Assembly: GCF_024741135.1 (NCBI RefSeq)
Contig: NZ_JANSUY010000009.1
Span: forward strand, 1-32,540
From: Aquiflexum gelatinilyticum
GTDB taxonomy: Bacteria; Bacteroidota; Bacteroidia; Cytophagales; Cyclobacteriaceae
Reading direction: 5' to 3'
DNA: 32,540 nt
Below the pieces are notes generated by a model. That model saw only the letters and a program-made list of their open reading frames with translations. It searched no databases and was not told the DNA's origin. The translations under genes and the position numbers were made by a program. Below are positions 24,373-32,427 of the stretch, in pieces (position 1 is the first letter of the stretch; each line of letters starts with the position of its first letter).

Positions 24373-24885
24373 ATGAAAAAAATGAATTTGAAAAGATTTG
24401 GCTTATTGACCATGTTGCTTGCAATGGTATCCATAGTAGCCTTTGCACAAGAAAAAGCAAGTCCTGCCAAAACTGCGGAAGGAACAATAAAAGGTTCTAA
24501 GATAACCATCAACTACAGCAGTCCTGCGGTAAAAGGCAGGGTAATCTGGGGAGATTTGGTTCCATTGGGTCAAGTTTGGAGAGCAGGTGCTGACGATGCT
24601 ACCACTTTTGAAACGTCCAAAGACATCAAAATCCAAGGACAGACGCTTCCTGCAGGAAAGTATTCATTCTTCATTATCCCCGGTGAGACGAGTTCTACCT
24701 TTATTTTCAACAAGGAAGCCAAGCAATGGGGAGCTTACAAATATGACCAAAGCAAAGATGCTTTGAGAGTAGAAGTTCCGTCTATACAAACAAGCACCCT
24801 GGAAGAAAGATTGGTGTATGAAGTGAAATCTGACAGTTTTGAAATCAGGTGGGAATATGGCAAAGCTTCGGCCAAGATTGAATAG
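24373..24885 (+). CDS. Secreted DUF2911 protein
   Basis: 170 aa from the ATG at 24373; a longer upstream frame would read back into the Gfo/Idh gene and lacks a signal peptide at its start. Residues 1-24 are a signal peptide ([15 protein letters not shown], then Gln25), and the mature protein is a single DUF2911 domain: [11 protein letters not shown] at 46-56, [21 protein letters not shown] at about 59-79 and LPAGKYSFF at 92-100. DUF2911 proteins are common in Bacteroidota and have no assigned activity. The location is periplasmic or outer-membrane side. A very strong terminator follows. Confidence 0.92.
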   Translation: MKKMNLKRFGLLTMLLAMVSIVAFAQEKASPAKTAEGTIKGSKITINYSSPAVKGRVIWGDLVPLGQVWRAGADDATTFETSKDIKIQGQTLPAGKYSFFIIPGETSSTFIFNKEAKQWGAYKYDQSKDALRVEVPSIQTSTLEERLVYEVKSDSFEIRWEYGKASAKIE

Positions 24886-24908
24886 ATAATAATTCCATTT
24901 GTCAAGCG

Positions 24909-24957
24909 ATACCGCTGCATGTGAACCTCCCGTTCTACATCCAGCGGTATTTTTTTT
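24909..24957 (+). terminator. Strong rho-independent terminator
   Basis: A nine-bp perfect outer stem ATACCGCTG (24909-24917) with CAGCGGTAT (24942-24950). Inside it ATGTGAAC pairs with GTTCTACAT with one bulge, leaving a CTCCC-type loop. Eight Ts follow (24950-24957). It closes the Gfo/Idh-DUF2911 region and directly abuts the hrpB promoter element. Confidence 0.92.
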
Positions 24958-24964
24958 ACCTTTG
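24957..24964 (+). promoter_or_regulatory. Candidate -7 element (TACCTTTG) for hrpB
   Basis: Exact TAnnTTTG match whose first T is the last T of the upstream terminator. It lies 16 nt before the TTG start of hrpB, so the 5' leader would be about ten bases or less. The -33 region would fall inside the terminator hairpin; no good TTG is seen there. Confidence 0.4.
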
Positions 24965-24980
24965 GTTCAAAATCTGAACT

Positions 24981-27461
24981 TTGAACTTCGACTACCATAC
25001 CATTGACCTTCCCATCAAGGATATTATTCCTGAAGTAAAATCACTCCTTGAATCCAACAACACCCTGATAGTCAATGCCCCTCCTGGAGCAGGGAAAAGC
25101 ACACTTTTGCCTTTGGCATTGCTTGAGGAACGTTTTTTGGCAGGGAAGAAAATTTTAATGCTAGAACCTAGGCGACTTGCTGCCAAAACAATAGCCTGGC
25201 GCATGTCAGACCTGATCGGCGAAAAAGTTGGTGACACCATTGGCTTTCGAATCAGGTTTGAAAACATGGTAACATCCAAAACAAGGATTGAGGTGGTCAC
25301 AGAAGGGATTTTGACAAGGATGTTGCATTCCGACAGTACCTTGGAAGAAGTCGGAATGGTGATTTTTGATGAATTTCATGAGAGGAACATCCATGCAGAT
25401 GTGGCCATGGCGCTTTGCCGTGAAGTGCAGCAAATCCTTAGACCTGATCTAAGAATACTAGTCATGTCGGCAACATTGGATATGCCGCAATTGACAACTT
25501 TACTACAAGCACCTGCTGTCAAAAGTGAAGGCAAATCCTTTCCTGTGGCGCAGCATTTTGTAGGGGATTTTGACTTGAGTATTTTGCCTGAAATGGTCTC
25601 CAAAACCGTCATTGAAGCCACATTGAAGCACACCGGGGACATTCTTGTTTTTTTGCCCGGACAGGGGGAAATCAAAAAAACCGAAGCAATATTGAAAAGA
25701 CAACTTCCGGATTTTTCAATTCACCCATTGTATGGCCTGCTGAGTCCCCAAGCCCAACATCAGGCCATTTTTCCCAACAAATACGGAAAGAGAAAAGTGG
25801 TATTGGCGACCTCTATTGCGGAAACAAGTTTGACGATAGAAGGCATTGAGACCGTTGTCGACTCGGGATATGGCCGTACTTCCAAATTCAATCCCAGGAC
25901 CGGGCTTTCAAAGTTGGAAACCATCAGGATTTCCAAAGACTCCGCAGACCAAAGGTCAGGAAGAGCGGGAAGGCTTGGACCGGGAGTTTGCTACCGGATG
26001 TGGTCGCGGCATACCCATGCACAGATGGCGGACTTCAGGACACCGGAGATTTTAGAAGCGGATTTGGCTTTTTTGGTTTTGGATATGGTCCAATGGGGAA
26101 CGAAAGATATACAGCAACTTACTTGGCTGACTCCTCCCCCTTCCGGACATATTTCCCAAGCTTATGAGCTGCTCCATGAAATCAATGCCATGGAATCAGG
26201 CAAAATCACTGCCCACGGGCAAAAAATCCATGCCATTCCTGCCCATCCCCGTATAGCCCATATGTTGCTTATGGCTGAGAAAATCGGCAAAAGCGGTTTG
26301 GCTACGGATATAGCAGCTTTATTGGAAGAAAGGGATCCTTTAGAGGCTGATGCAGGGGTGGATATCAACCTGAGGTTGGAAGCTATGAGAAGAGCAAGGC
26401 GGGAATCGCTTTCTGTCAAAGGAATCAATAAGATCGAAAAGGTGGCGAAACAATACCGCAAAATGCTGCAGATTGAACCCGAAAATGGATTTGTAGATCC
26501 ATTTGAAACAGGATTGTTGATCGCCTATGCCTATCCCGAGAGGATTGCATGCTCGAGACCGGGAAACAATGCCCAATTCCAGTTGGCAAATGGGAAGATT
26601 GTGATGATGGGACACAGGGACGACCTCGCCCATGAATCATGGCTAGCTGTGTCTCACGTGGATGCAAGAGATGGTGTCGGCAAAATATTCATGGCTTCTC
26701 CATTGAACCCTAAGGATCTGATTTCTATGGTGAAAGAGAAAAAAGTCATCAAGTGGGACAAAAGAAACGGTGAATTGGTTGCTGTCAAAAACCTCTGCCT
26801 AGGTTCCATCATCCTGAAATCAAGTCCATTAACAAACCTTTCCGAAACAGAAAGGGCAGCTGCAATCCTTGAGGCCATCCGCTCCGAAGGAGAGAGCTTG
26901 CTTGATTTCAGTGAAGAAACCCTTCAACTCCAAAATCGGGTCAACTCCCTCAGGGTTTGGAATCCTGATCAAATTTGGCCTGATTTTACCATTTCCTCAC
27001 TTTTGGAGAATGCAGACAAATGGCTTTCTCCCTACCTTATTGGGGTCAAAAGGGAGGAAGATCTCCTCAGGTTAAATATGAAGGAGATCCTGCTTAACAG
27101 CCTGAACTTTGATCAGCAAAAACTTTTGCAGGCTTTGGCACCGGAAAAAATAGCTATTCCCAGTGGAAGCATGATCGCCATTCATTATTCCGGTCATGGT
27201 GAGGCGCCTGTCCTGGCGGTGAGGCTTCAGGAAGTATTTGGATGGCTCGATACACCCAAGATCAATGAGGGTAAAATCCCGCTGCTGCTACACCTTTTAT
27301 CACCGGGATTCAAACCTGTACAAGTGACGTCAGACTTGAGGAGTTTTTGGATGAATGCCTATTTTGAAGTGAAAAAAGAAATGAAAAGGAGGTATCCCAA
27401 ACATTCATGGCCCGATGAACCTTTGCAGGCTGAGGCGGTACGGGGTGTAAAGCGGAAATAA
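24981..27461 (+). CDS. hrpB: ATP-dependent helicase HrpB
   Basis: DExH-box helicase of the HrpB family, 826 aa, which is the usual length. Walker A APPGAGKS at 33-40, motif II DEFHER at 130-135, motif III SAT at 163-165, motif VI DQRSGRAGR in the second RecA domain, and the HrpB-specific C-terminal half (from about 500). Start: a stop codon in frame at 24975 leaves TTG at 24981 as the only start that keeps the family N-terminus (LPIKDIIPEVKSLL), because the next Met is near residue 60. HrpB acts on RNA or nucleic acid in vitro, with an unclear physiological role. It has its own promoter-like element and is not in an operon. Confidence 0.95.
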   Translation: MNFDYHTIDLPIKDIIPEVKSLLESNNTLIVNAPPGAGKSTLLPLALLEERFLAGKKILMLEPRRLAAKTIAWRMSDLIGEKVGDTIGFRIRFENMVTSKTRIEVVTEGILTRMLHSDSTLEEVGMVIFDEFHERNIHADVAMALCREVQQILRPDLRILVMSATLDMPQLTTLLQAPAVKSEGKSFPVAQHFVGDFDLSILPEMVSKTVIEATLKHTGDILVFLPGQGEIKKTEAILKRQLPDFSIHPLYGLLSPQAQHQAIFPNKYGKRKVVLATSIAETSLTIEGIETVVDSGYGRTSKFNPRTGLSKLETIRISKDSADQRSGRAGRLGPGVCYRMWSRHTHAQMADFRTPEILEADLAFLVLDMVQWGTKDIQQLTWLTPPPSGHISQAYELLHEINAMESGKITAHGQKIHAIPAHPRIAHMLLMAEKIGKSGLATDIAALLEERDPLEADAGVDINLRLEAMRRARRESLSVKGINKIEKVAKQYRKMLQIEPENGFVDPFETGLLIAYAYPERIACSRPGNNAQFQLANGKIVMMGHRDDLAHESWLAVSHVDARDGVGKIFMASPLNPKDLISMVKEKKVIKWDKRNGELVAVKNLCLGSIILKSSPLTNLSETERAAAILEAIRSEGESLLDFSEETLQLQNRVNSLRVWNPDQIWPDFTISSLLENADKWLSPYLIGVKREEDLLRLNMKEILLNSLNFDQQKLLQALAPEKIAIPSGSMIAIHYSGHGEAPVLAVRLQEVFGWLDTPKINEGKIPLLLHLLSPGFKPVQVTSDLRSFWMNAYFEVKKEMKRRYPKHSWPDEPLQAEAVRGVKRK

Positions 27462-27498
27462 GCTTTAAGCTTCAATTTAAATTCTTTTCAAAGTCAAC

Positions 27499-27517
27499 CG
27501 CATTTATTGCAAATGCG
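27499..27517 (+). other. Small hairpin downstream of hrpB
   Basis: CGCATTT (27499-27505) pairs with AAATGCG (27511-27517) around a 5-nt loop, 38 bp after the hrpB stop. No T-run follows, so it may be a weak terminator or an mRNA 3' stabiliser. The rest of 27462-27715 shows no gene. Confidence 0.35.
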
Positions 27518-27715
27518 ATGATTTAATTTATCAAAAAAGACTTATCCTTTCCTTTTCATTTGGGCAAAAATGCCTAACTGCCTATTTTACTTTGTTTTTT
27601 CAGTTTATTGGTTCAAATCCATTGGCTTTAAACCAGTTTGTTCCAAATCAATTTCGGTAATAATTCTTTGAGACGTAACTTGGTTTGGGTAAGTTGGAAA
27701 TAAAACAATGTAGAC

Positions 27716-28705
27716 ATGAAGTCATTCCTCACAGGAGCATCAGGGTATTTGGGCCAAAGATTGGCCATGAAACTTGCAGAAAACGGGGAGACAGTCCATG
27801 CTTTGATCCGAAATCCCGATGCTGTCAAGACCTTGGCACATCCCAATATCAAGGTGTTTTTTGGAGATGTTTTGGATAAAGAGGCTATTGCAAAAGGCAT
27901 GGAAGGTTGTGATACAGTTTTTCATGTGGCAGCATTGGCGAGGGTTTGGTCAAAGGATTCAGATGATTTTTATAGGGTCAATGTGGATGGGACGGTCAAT
28001 GTGATCGGGGCGGCCAAAGAATTGGGTATTTCAAAATTTATCCTGACAAGCTCTACAGGTACCATCGGACCATCTTTGAAGCTTCCCAACAATGAAGAAA
28101 CCCCGAGATGGAGCAGTTTCAACAATGATTATGAAATCAGCAAATCTTTGGCAGAAAAGGAGTTGCTGAAATCTGTGGCGAACGGTTTTCCGGGTTTGAT
28201 TGTAATGCCCTCCCGGATTTTTGGGCCGGGTATCGCATCGCCTAGCTCCGGTGTCAACAGGATAATCATCGGGTTCATGAAAAAGGGCTTTGCTGTCATC
28301 CCAAAGCAAAGTGAGGTAATCGGCAATTACGGCTTTATTGAGGATATCGTCATGGGACATATTTTAGCCAGAGACAAAGGAGTCATTGGAGAAAAATATA
28401 TTCTCGGCGGAGAGAATAAGACCTTGGGGGAATTGTTTGAGGCAATTAAAAACGGGGTAAACAAAAATGGTTGGATTCTGAAAATCCCTTTGTGGCCCCT
28501 GTCCTATTTTTCCCAGTTTTCCAAATTCTTGGCAGAGCGGTTTGGCTTGGAGCCCAAAATCACTCCTGATCTTGTTAAGCGGTTGACCCAAAACTCCGCA
28601 TTTGACTGTTCCAAGGCGGTTTCCCAACTCGGATATCAGATAACTCCTTTTGAGGAGGCGATCGAAATTACCATCCGGTTTTTAACCCAATCTGAAAAGC
28701 CATGA
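27716..28705 (+). CDS. Extended SDR: NAD-dependent epimerase/dehydratase family
   Basis: 329 aa with the extended-SDR nucleotide fold: TGASGYLG at 6-13, catalytic TSSTGT near 111-116 and YEISK (Tyr139, Lys143). FHVAALARVW and VNVDGT are typical of the dihydroflavonol-reductase/HpnA-like branch, which reduces ketones or epimerises sugars. The substrate is unknown. The ATG at 27716 is immediately before the glycine-rich motif. The stop overlaps the next SDR gene by 4 nt (ATGA), so the two reductases are made together and probably act on consecutive steps of one pathway. Confidence 0.9.
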   Translation: MKSFLTGASGYLGQRLAMKLAENGETVHALIRNPDAVKTLAHPNIKVFFGDVLDKEAIAKGMEGCDTVFHVAALARVWSKDSDDFYRVNVDGTVNVIGAAKELGISKFILTSSTGTIGPSLKLPNNEETPRWSSFNNDYEISKSLAEKELLKSVANGFPGLIVMPSRIFGPGIASPSSGVNRIIIGFMKKGFAVIPKQSEVIGNYGFIEDIVMGHILARDKGVIGEKYILGGENKTLGELFEAIKNGVNKNGWILKIPLWPLSYFSQFSKFLAERFGLEPKITPDLVKRLTQNSAFDCSKAVSQLGYQITPFEEAIEITIRFLTQSEKP

Positions 28706-29511
28706 AACATTTTGTTTTGATTACAGGAGCTAGTGAAGGATTGGGAAAATCCTTTGCCATAGAAGCGGCCAAAAAAGGCATGGATCTTTTTTTGGTCTCC
28801 CTACCAAGTACAGGACTACCCGGCTTGTGTGGCCTTATCCGGTCAAATTTCGATGTGTTGGTGGATTTTCTTGAACTTGATCTTTGCAGTGAGCAAAGCT
28901 GTATCCAGTTGATTGCGTATGTCAAATCCAACAATTACCCGATTTCTTTTCTTATCAATAATGCCGGTGTCGGTGGTAATTACAGGTTTTCCGATGAAAA
29001 TTTTTCCACCTTCGACAAGATGATTCAGCTGAATATCAAAGCGTTTATCATGATTACCCATGGGCTGTTGGATGTACTCCAATCACAGGAAAGTGCCTTT
29101 ATACTCAATGTGAGTTCGATGATAGCCTATTATGAAGGTCCTTTTAAACAGGTGTACGGTGCGACAAAATCCTTTATCTATTACTTTTCAAACAGTCTGC
29201 GGCAAGAATTGAAAAACACCCATGTCCACATATGCGTGCTGACGCCTGCGGGCATCAAAACCAATATCAATCAGTTTAGGATATGTCACTATTTAGGTAT
29301 GTTTTCAAAATTGAGTTATCTGGAACCGGAATATGTGGCAGGAATGGCCATTGAAAAATGCCTCCAAAAGGAAAATAAAATCATTCCCGGGAAATTATCC
29401 CGGCTGATCTTCTTGTTTTCTGCCTTATTGCCTCATTTTATCAAAGAAAAACTGATGCAAAATACCAACACTGAGATTTTTAATGCTCAAAATTCTTTTA
29501 AGAGGATTTGA
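28702..29511 (+). CDS. Classical SDR-family NAD(P)-dependent oxidoreductase
   Basis: 269 aa with the classical SDR motifs TGASEGLG at 8-15, NNAG at 86-89, catalytic Ser139 (NVSSM) and YGATK (Tyr152, Lys156). The sequence TNINQF after the PAG motif and the C-terminal hydrophobic LIFLFSALLPHFI stretch (about 233-250) could attach it to a membrane, as in some ketoacyl or sterol reductases. Coupled to the upstream extended SDR by ATGA overlap. The substrate is unknown. Confidence 0.9.
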   Translation: MKHFVLITGASEGLGKSFAIEAAKKGMDLFLVSLPSTGLPGLCGLIRSNFDVLVDFLELDLCSEQSCIQLIAYVKSNNYPISFLINNAGVGGNYRFSDENFSTFDKMIQLNIKAFIMITHGLLDVLQSQESAFILNVSSMIAYYEGPFKQVYGATKSFIYYFSNSLRQELKNTHVHICVLTPAGIKTNINQFRICHYLGMFSKLSYLEPEYVAGMAIEKCLQKENKIIPGKLSRLIFLFSALLPHFIKEKLMQNTNTEIFNAQNSFKRI

Positions 29512-29697
29512 GCAGCATGTCCGGTGTAGTCCCCTATTTTGCCCGAAGAATCAAGGTAGGAATCAGGAATCCTGATTATCTAAGAAAAGCCAAAAATATC
29601 TGCTACCCCGCTTTTAGTTGCGGAGAAAGACAATTGGACTTTCAATCAGGTTTATTTAAGAAAAAGGTAAAGAAAGTATAAATGAAAAAATAACTGA

Positions 29698-29719
29698 GTT
29701 CTGACCTTAAAGTCAGAAC
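29698..29719 (-). terminator. Perfect 8-bp hairpin, possible terminator
   Basis: GTTCTGAC (29698-29705) and GTCAGAAC (29712-29719) around CTTAAA. On the minus strand it lies 33 bp past the stop of the 205-aa gene and is followed, after about 8 nt, by a T-rich stretch (plus-strand AAAAAATAA). It may stop both converging transcripts. The rest of 29512-29752 holds only a 54-codon frame (29517-29681) that I do not trust as a gene. Confidence 0.4.
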
Positions 29720-29752
29720 AGCCGGTGAGAACCAAATTCGAAGACTTGTTAA

Positions 29753-30370
29753 TTATAAGTTGTCCAAATATCCCAACAGGTTCAGAAAGCAAGCAACAGA
29801 GAAAGGAGTGACCTGCATCTCATCCATTTTGGCCAAGTAGATATCACGTACCTCTTTGTATTTGCTTGGGTTGTACAATTTGGCCAAAGCAATGCCGCGG
29901 GATGACCTATAGGTAAAATTCTGGGTCACAATGTTTCTGTCCGGATCTTCATTGAAGAACCTTTCAAGCTTGATGCCCTTAGAATAATGGTCCATCCAAG
30001 GAAATCCGTCTTTGACCAGAAACCCCTCCACTTTCTCAATAACCCCATTGATCTCCATGTCATTTTCCAGGAAATACCTTTTTGGCATATTCGGATCAAT
30101 CTTGTCCAAGGTTTCTACCAAAGTGATGCTTCGGTCCTTGTAATCCCCAAGCGTCGGCAAAAATTTGTGAATGATGGATTCTACCAAATCAAACCTCAAT
30201 CCAAGATGGTATTCCAGGTAAGAAGCATCATTGAAATGGGTGTGGTGGAAGAAAATAATTTGTTTGCCTTGGGTTATTGTTTTGGAATAGTGAAGCTGTT
30301 TCTTTTCTAAGCTGAAACCAAAGTCAGCCAGAAATTCCTCATGCAACAATATCATTTCTTTAATTTTCAT
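29753..30370 (-). CDS. Hypothetical protein, 205 aa
   Basis: Unrecognised soluble protein without signal peptide or membrane helices. It is rich in aromatic and charged residues, with alternating strand-like parts (KQIIFFHHTHF; YLEYHLGLRFDLVESIIHKFLP) and a C-terminal helix (VACFLNLLGYLDNL). The arrangement of an N-terminal helix, a strand, a DLV-helix and a late helix suggests an alpha/beta fold similar to small uncharacterised cytoplasmic proteins (DUF4304-like shape), but I cannot assign it. It stands alone between convergent SDR genes and a divergent VLRF1-like gene. Confidence 0.7.
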   Translation of the reverse strand: MKIKEMILLHEEFLADFGFSLEKKQLHYSKTITQGKQIIFFHHTHFNDASYLEYHLGLRFDLVESIIHKFLPTLGDYKDRSITLVETLDKIDPNMPKRYFLENDMEINGVIEKVEGFLVKDGFPWMDHYSKGIKLERFFNEDPDRNIVTQNFTYRSSRGIALAKLYNPSKYKEVRDIYLAKMDEMQVTPFSVACFLNLLGYLDNL

Positions 30371-30657
30371 GGATTATTCCAATTTTATATTTGATATAAC
30401 GATTATCGAAATCTTTTATTATAACCTTTTCTATAATATTTATGTTTCAGATCGCAGGTGTTTTGTTCACTTTCAACCTAATGCAGGTATGGTTATAACC
30501 TCCATTCGAACATTGAAATGAAATACTATTCCTATTTTTACGTGAAATGAAACTTGGTTTACAATCCTTACCTTCGACCAAAACGTAACGATCGTATTTT
30601 TTATGTATGTAAGATACAAATATTAGACCATTTCTACTCTTCCTATTAAAAAAAATT
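30371..30657. other. Divergent intergenic region, 287 bp
   Basis: AT-rich spacer between the 205-aa gene and the VLRF1-like gene. TATATTTG at 30386-30393 fits the TAnnTTTG consensus on the plus strand but is 265 bp from the nearest plus-strand start. A minus-strand frame crossing the VLRF1-like start codon is not credible. Nothing else seen. Confidence 0.4.
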
Positions 30658-31377
30658 ATGGATTGGATAAATATAAGTGAAGAATCAGTAAATAAACTAC
30701 TCTTTTTGTGGGCAAAGTCTCCCATTAATTTGGCATATGATGCGGATAAAAAAATAATATTGGTGAATCAACCCAATCAAGCTAAAGAATATAGAATAAG
30801 GCATTCCATTCAAAGTTACTTTTCGGAATCGGACAATTCCCTTCAAAAACTTGATTTTCAAAACCAAGTCATTGTCTCCATCAAATCCGGGATGGCGGTG
30901 ACTGCCTTGTATGAAAACGGGCATTTGGCAGATCATAAAGTCTTTCGGGCGTATATGGTCCGGAAGAAACAGGGAAAAAGTCAAATCAAACATTTGAAGA
31001 CCAAAGGCAAATCAAGGGCCGGTTCGAGGGTGAGGCTGCAGGAGACTTTAGAGTTTTTCGAAAACATCAATGAACGGCTGGAATCCTATTTTGTGGAAAA
31101 ACGGATTGACCTGATTGCGTTTTCGTGTTCCTCTACGCTTCTCCCCTATTTTTTCAACAGTAAAAAAGCTACTCCTTTTGAGAAATCGGATGTGAGGATT
31201 TTTAAAATCCCGGTTCATGTTCCTTCGGCTACTTTTGAAAATATGGAAAAGACGTATCGGTCGATTTCCCAAACCAAAATCTGGGTAGATGAAGGCAATC
31301 GGGAGTTTTTACAAGCCTACCTTTCCCAAAACCAAACTGAAGGGGATTCAAGGCAAGACAACGATGACGATTGGTAG
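30658..31377 (+). CDS. VLRF1/Vms1-like release factor (peptidyl-tRNA hydrolase candidate)
   Basis: 239 aa. The central part resembles the VLRF1 domain of eukaryotic Vms1/ANKZF1 and bacterial relatives, which cut the nascent chain from tRNA on stalled or split 60S/50S subunits. Seen here: SIKSGMAVTALYENG at 74-88, VFRAYMVRKKQGKSQ at 95-109 with Gln109 in the place of the catalytic Gln of the Vms1 GGSQ loop, and KSRAGSRVRLQETLEFFENI at 118-137, matching the conserved Arg/Ser-rich segment. The late part (150-215) fits an eRF1-like fold, then an acidic tail (DNDDDW). Eukaryotic accessory parts (zinc finger, ankyrin, VIM) are absent. Cytoplasmic; likely job is ribosome rescue. The assignment is from motif memory, not a search. 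Confidence 0.7.
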   Translation: MDWINISEESVNKLLFLWAKSPINLAYDADKKIILVNQPNQAKEYRIRHSIQSYFSESDNSLQKLDFQNQVIVSIKSGMAVTALYENGHLADHKVFRAYMVRKKQGKSQIKHLKTKGKSRAGSRVRLQETLEFFENINERLESYFVEKRIDLIAFSCSSTLLPYFFNSKKATPFEKSDVRIFKIPVHVPSATFENMEKTYRSISQTKIWVDEGNREFLQAYLSQNQTEGDSRQDNDDDW

Positions 31378-31440
31378 TACCTATCTTTCAAATTCTTGGA
31401 ACAGTTATTGGTTCATATAACTGCAGCTTAACCCAAGGAT

Positions 31441-32010
31441 ATGTATAAAACGATTCTAGCCCTCTTCCTTTTCACTCTTTGTTTTTCTATTCCACAAGTT
31501 TTTGCCCAAAGGTATGGCAACGCTTTGGGTTTAAGGATGGGGAGCAATGATTTTAGCCGAACGGTTGGACTGACTGCACAGCAGCGGGTTTTTAAGCATG
31601 TGACCTTAGAAGGCATAGTCCAATCTGATTTTGACAGAAACACCACATTTCACCTCTTGGTAGAAAGACACAGGCCTATTCTTTCCAAGCGGTTTAACTA
31701 TTACCTGGGTGCGGGAATATCTTCGGGTTGGGAGGAAAGTTTTGTCAAAGTCCCTGAAACCAACCAAATCATCCATACTTATGGCAATCCAACCACCGGG
31801 GTAGACCTTATCGGAGGGATTGAGATGACTGTGGCCAATACGGTGATTTCTTTGGATTACAAACCCAACATGAACCTTTCCGGAAGGGAGGAATTTTTCC
31901 GTGGACAGGTTGGAATATCTGCAAGGATGGTTTTGGTCAAAGGCAAAGAACAGGATAAAAAAAGAAGGAAGAGGGAAAGAGAGCGGAGGAAAGGTAAAGG
32001 GAGGAAGTAA
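31441..32010 (+). CDS. Small secreted beta-barrel-like protein with Lys/Arg-rich tail
   Basis: 189 aa with a clear signal peptide (ILALFLFTLCFSIPQVFA, then QRYGNA). The mature part has alternating strands ending in aromatic or hydrophobic residues (GLRMGSNDFSRTVGLTAQQ; YYLGAGISSGWEE; GVDLIGGIEMTV; ISLDYKPNMNL; FRGQVGISARMVL), typical of a small outer-membrane barrel of 8 strands. Unusually, it does not end at the last strand but in about 22 residues that are almost all Lys, Arg and Glu (KKRRKRERERRK). Sixty-three bp after the VLRF1-like gene on the same strand; co-transcription is possible. Confidence 0.8.
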   Translation: MYKTILALFLFTLCFSIPQVFAQRYGNALGLRMGSNDFSRTVGLTAQQRVFKHVTLEGIVQSDFDRNTTFHLLVERHRPILSKRFNYYLGAGISSGWEESFVKVPETNQIIHTYGNPTTGVDLIGGIEMTVANTVISLDYKPNMNLSGREEFFRGQVGISARMVLVKGKEQDKKRRKRERERRKGKGRK

Positions 32011-32026
32011 AAGTCACAGTGGGTAG

Positions 32027-32210
32027 GTTGTAATTGTTGTCTGTTTCGCGTTGTCAGGTTGTCAGCTTCGCGTTGTCGGGTTGGGAAAGTTGTAATTGTT
32101 GTAGTGGTTCTAATTGTTCTAGTGGTTGTGCGGGAGACAAGTCTGGGATCTTGTGTCTTATGTCTTGTGTCATTTTGGTTGTCTGCTTCGCGTTGTCGGG
32201 TTCTCAGGTT
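32027..32210. repeat. GT-rich degenerate direct repeats
   Basis: The 18-mer GCTTCGCGTTGTCGGGTT occurs twice exactly (32065-32082, 32185-32202). A near copy, TTCGCGTTGTCAGGTT, lies at 32045-32060. GTTGTAATTGTTGT occurs exactly at 32027-32040 and 32089-32102, with a variant near 32107. Only short frames cross it and they read as low-complexity Cys/Ser, so it is not coding. Confidence 0.75.
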
Positions 32211-32235
32211 GTCGAGTTTTATGATTGGTTAGAAA

Positions 32236-32248
32236 ACCCCGAAGGGGT
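32236..32248. repeat. Short GC hairpin, REP-like (ACCCC-GAA-GGGGT)
   Basis: A five-bp perfect stem with a GAA loop in otherwise AT-rich DNA, followed by GAAATGTTTATAGAAAA. I recall similar CCCCGAAGGGG-type units as dispersed intergenic repeats in Bacteroidota genomes; this cannot be verified from one window. Confidence 0.45.
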
Positions 32249-32382
32249 GAAATGTTTATAGAAAAAATGTGAAATGAATTGGGTTTGGTTTTGGCTAATT
32301 TGATGGTCGAGAGTAAAAAAGACTCCCCGCCAAAACATTTAAAGTTGTTTTTTACCCACAGATTAAAAGGATGAAGCATATT

Positions 32383-32427
32383 CCTTTTGTCACTTTTTGT
32401 CTTACCACAAAAAGTAACCAAAAAAGG
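32383..32427. repeat. 45-nt imperfect hairpin, dispersed-repeat-like
   Basis: ACTTTTTGT (32392-32400) and ACAAAAAGT (32407-32415) form a perfect 9-bp stem with a 6-nt loop. An outer CCTTTT/AAAAGG pair extends it. Similar 'cactttttgt...acaaaaagtaacc' units are familiar as intergenic repeats in Cytophagales. The frames that cross it are shadows. Confidence 0.5.

Noticed and set aside
29517-29681. 54-codon plus-strand frame after the SDR pair
   Set aside because: No promoter or start signal, no recognisable motif, and mixed composition; could be chance or a relic.
30447-30725. Minus-strand frame of 92 codons across the VLRF1-like start
   Set aside because: It overlaps a better supported start codon, has no motif and reads as AT-driven sequence.
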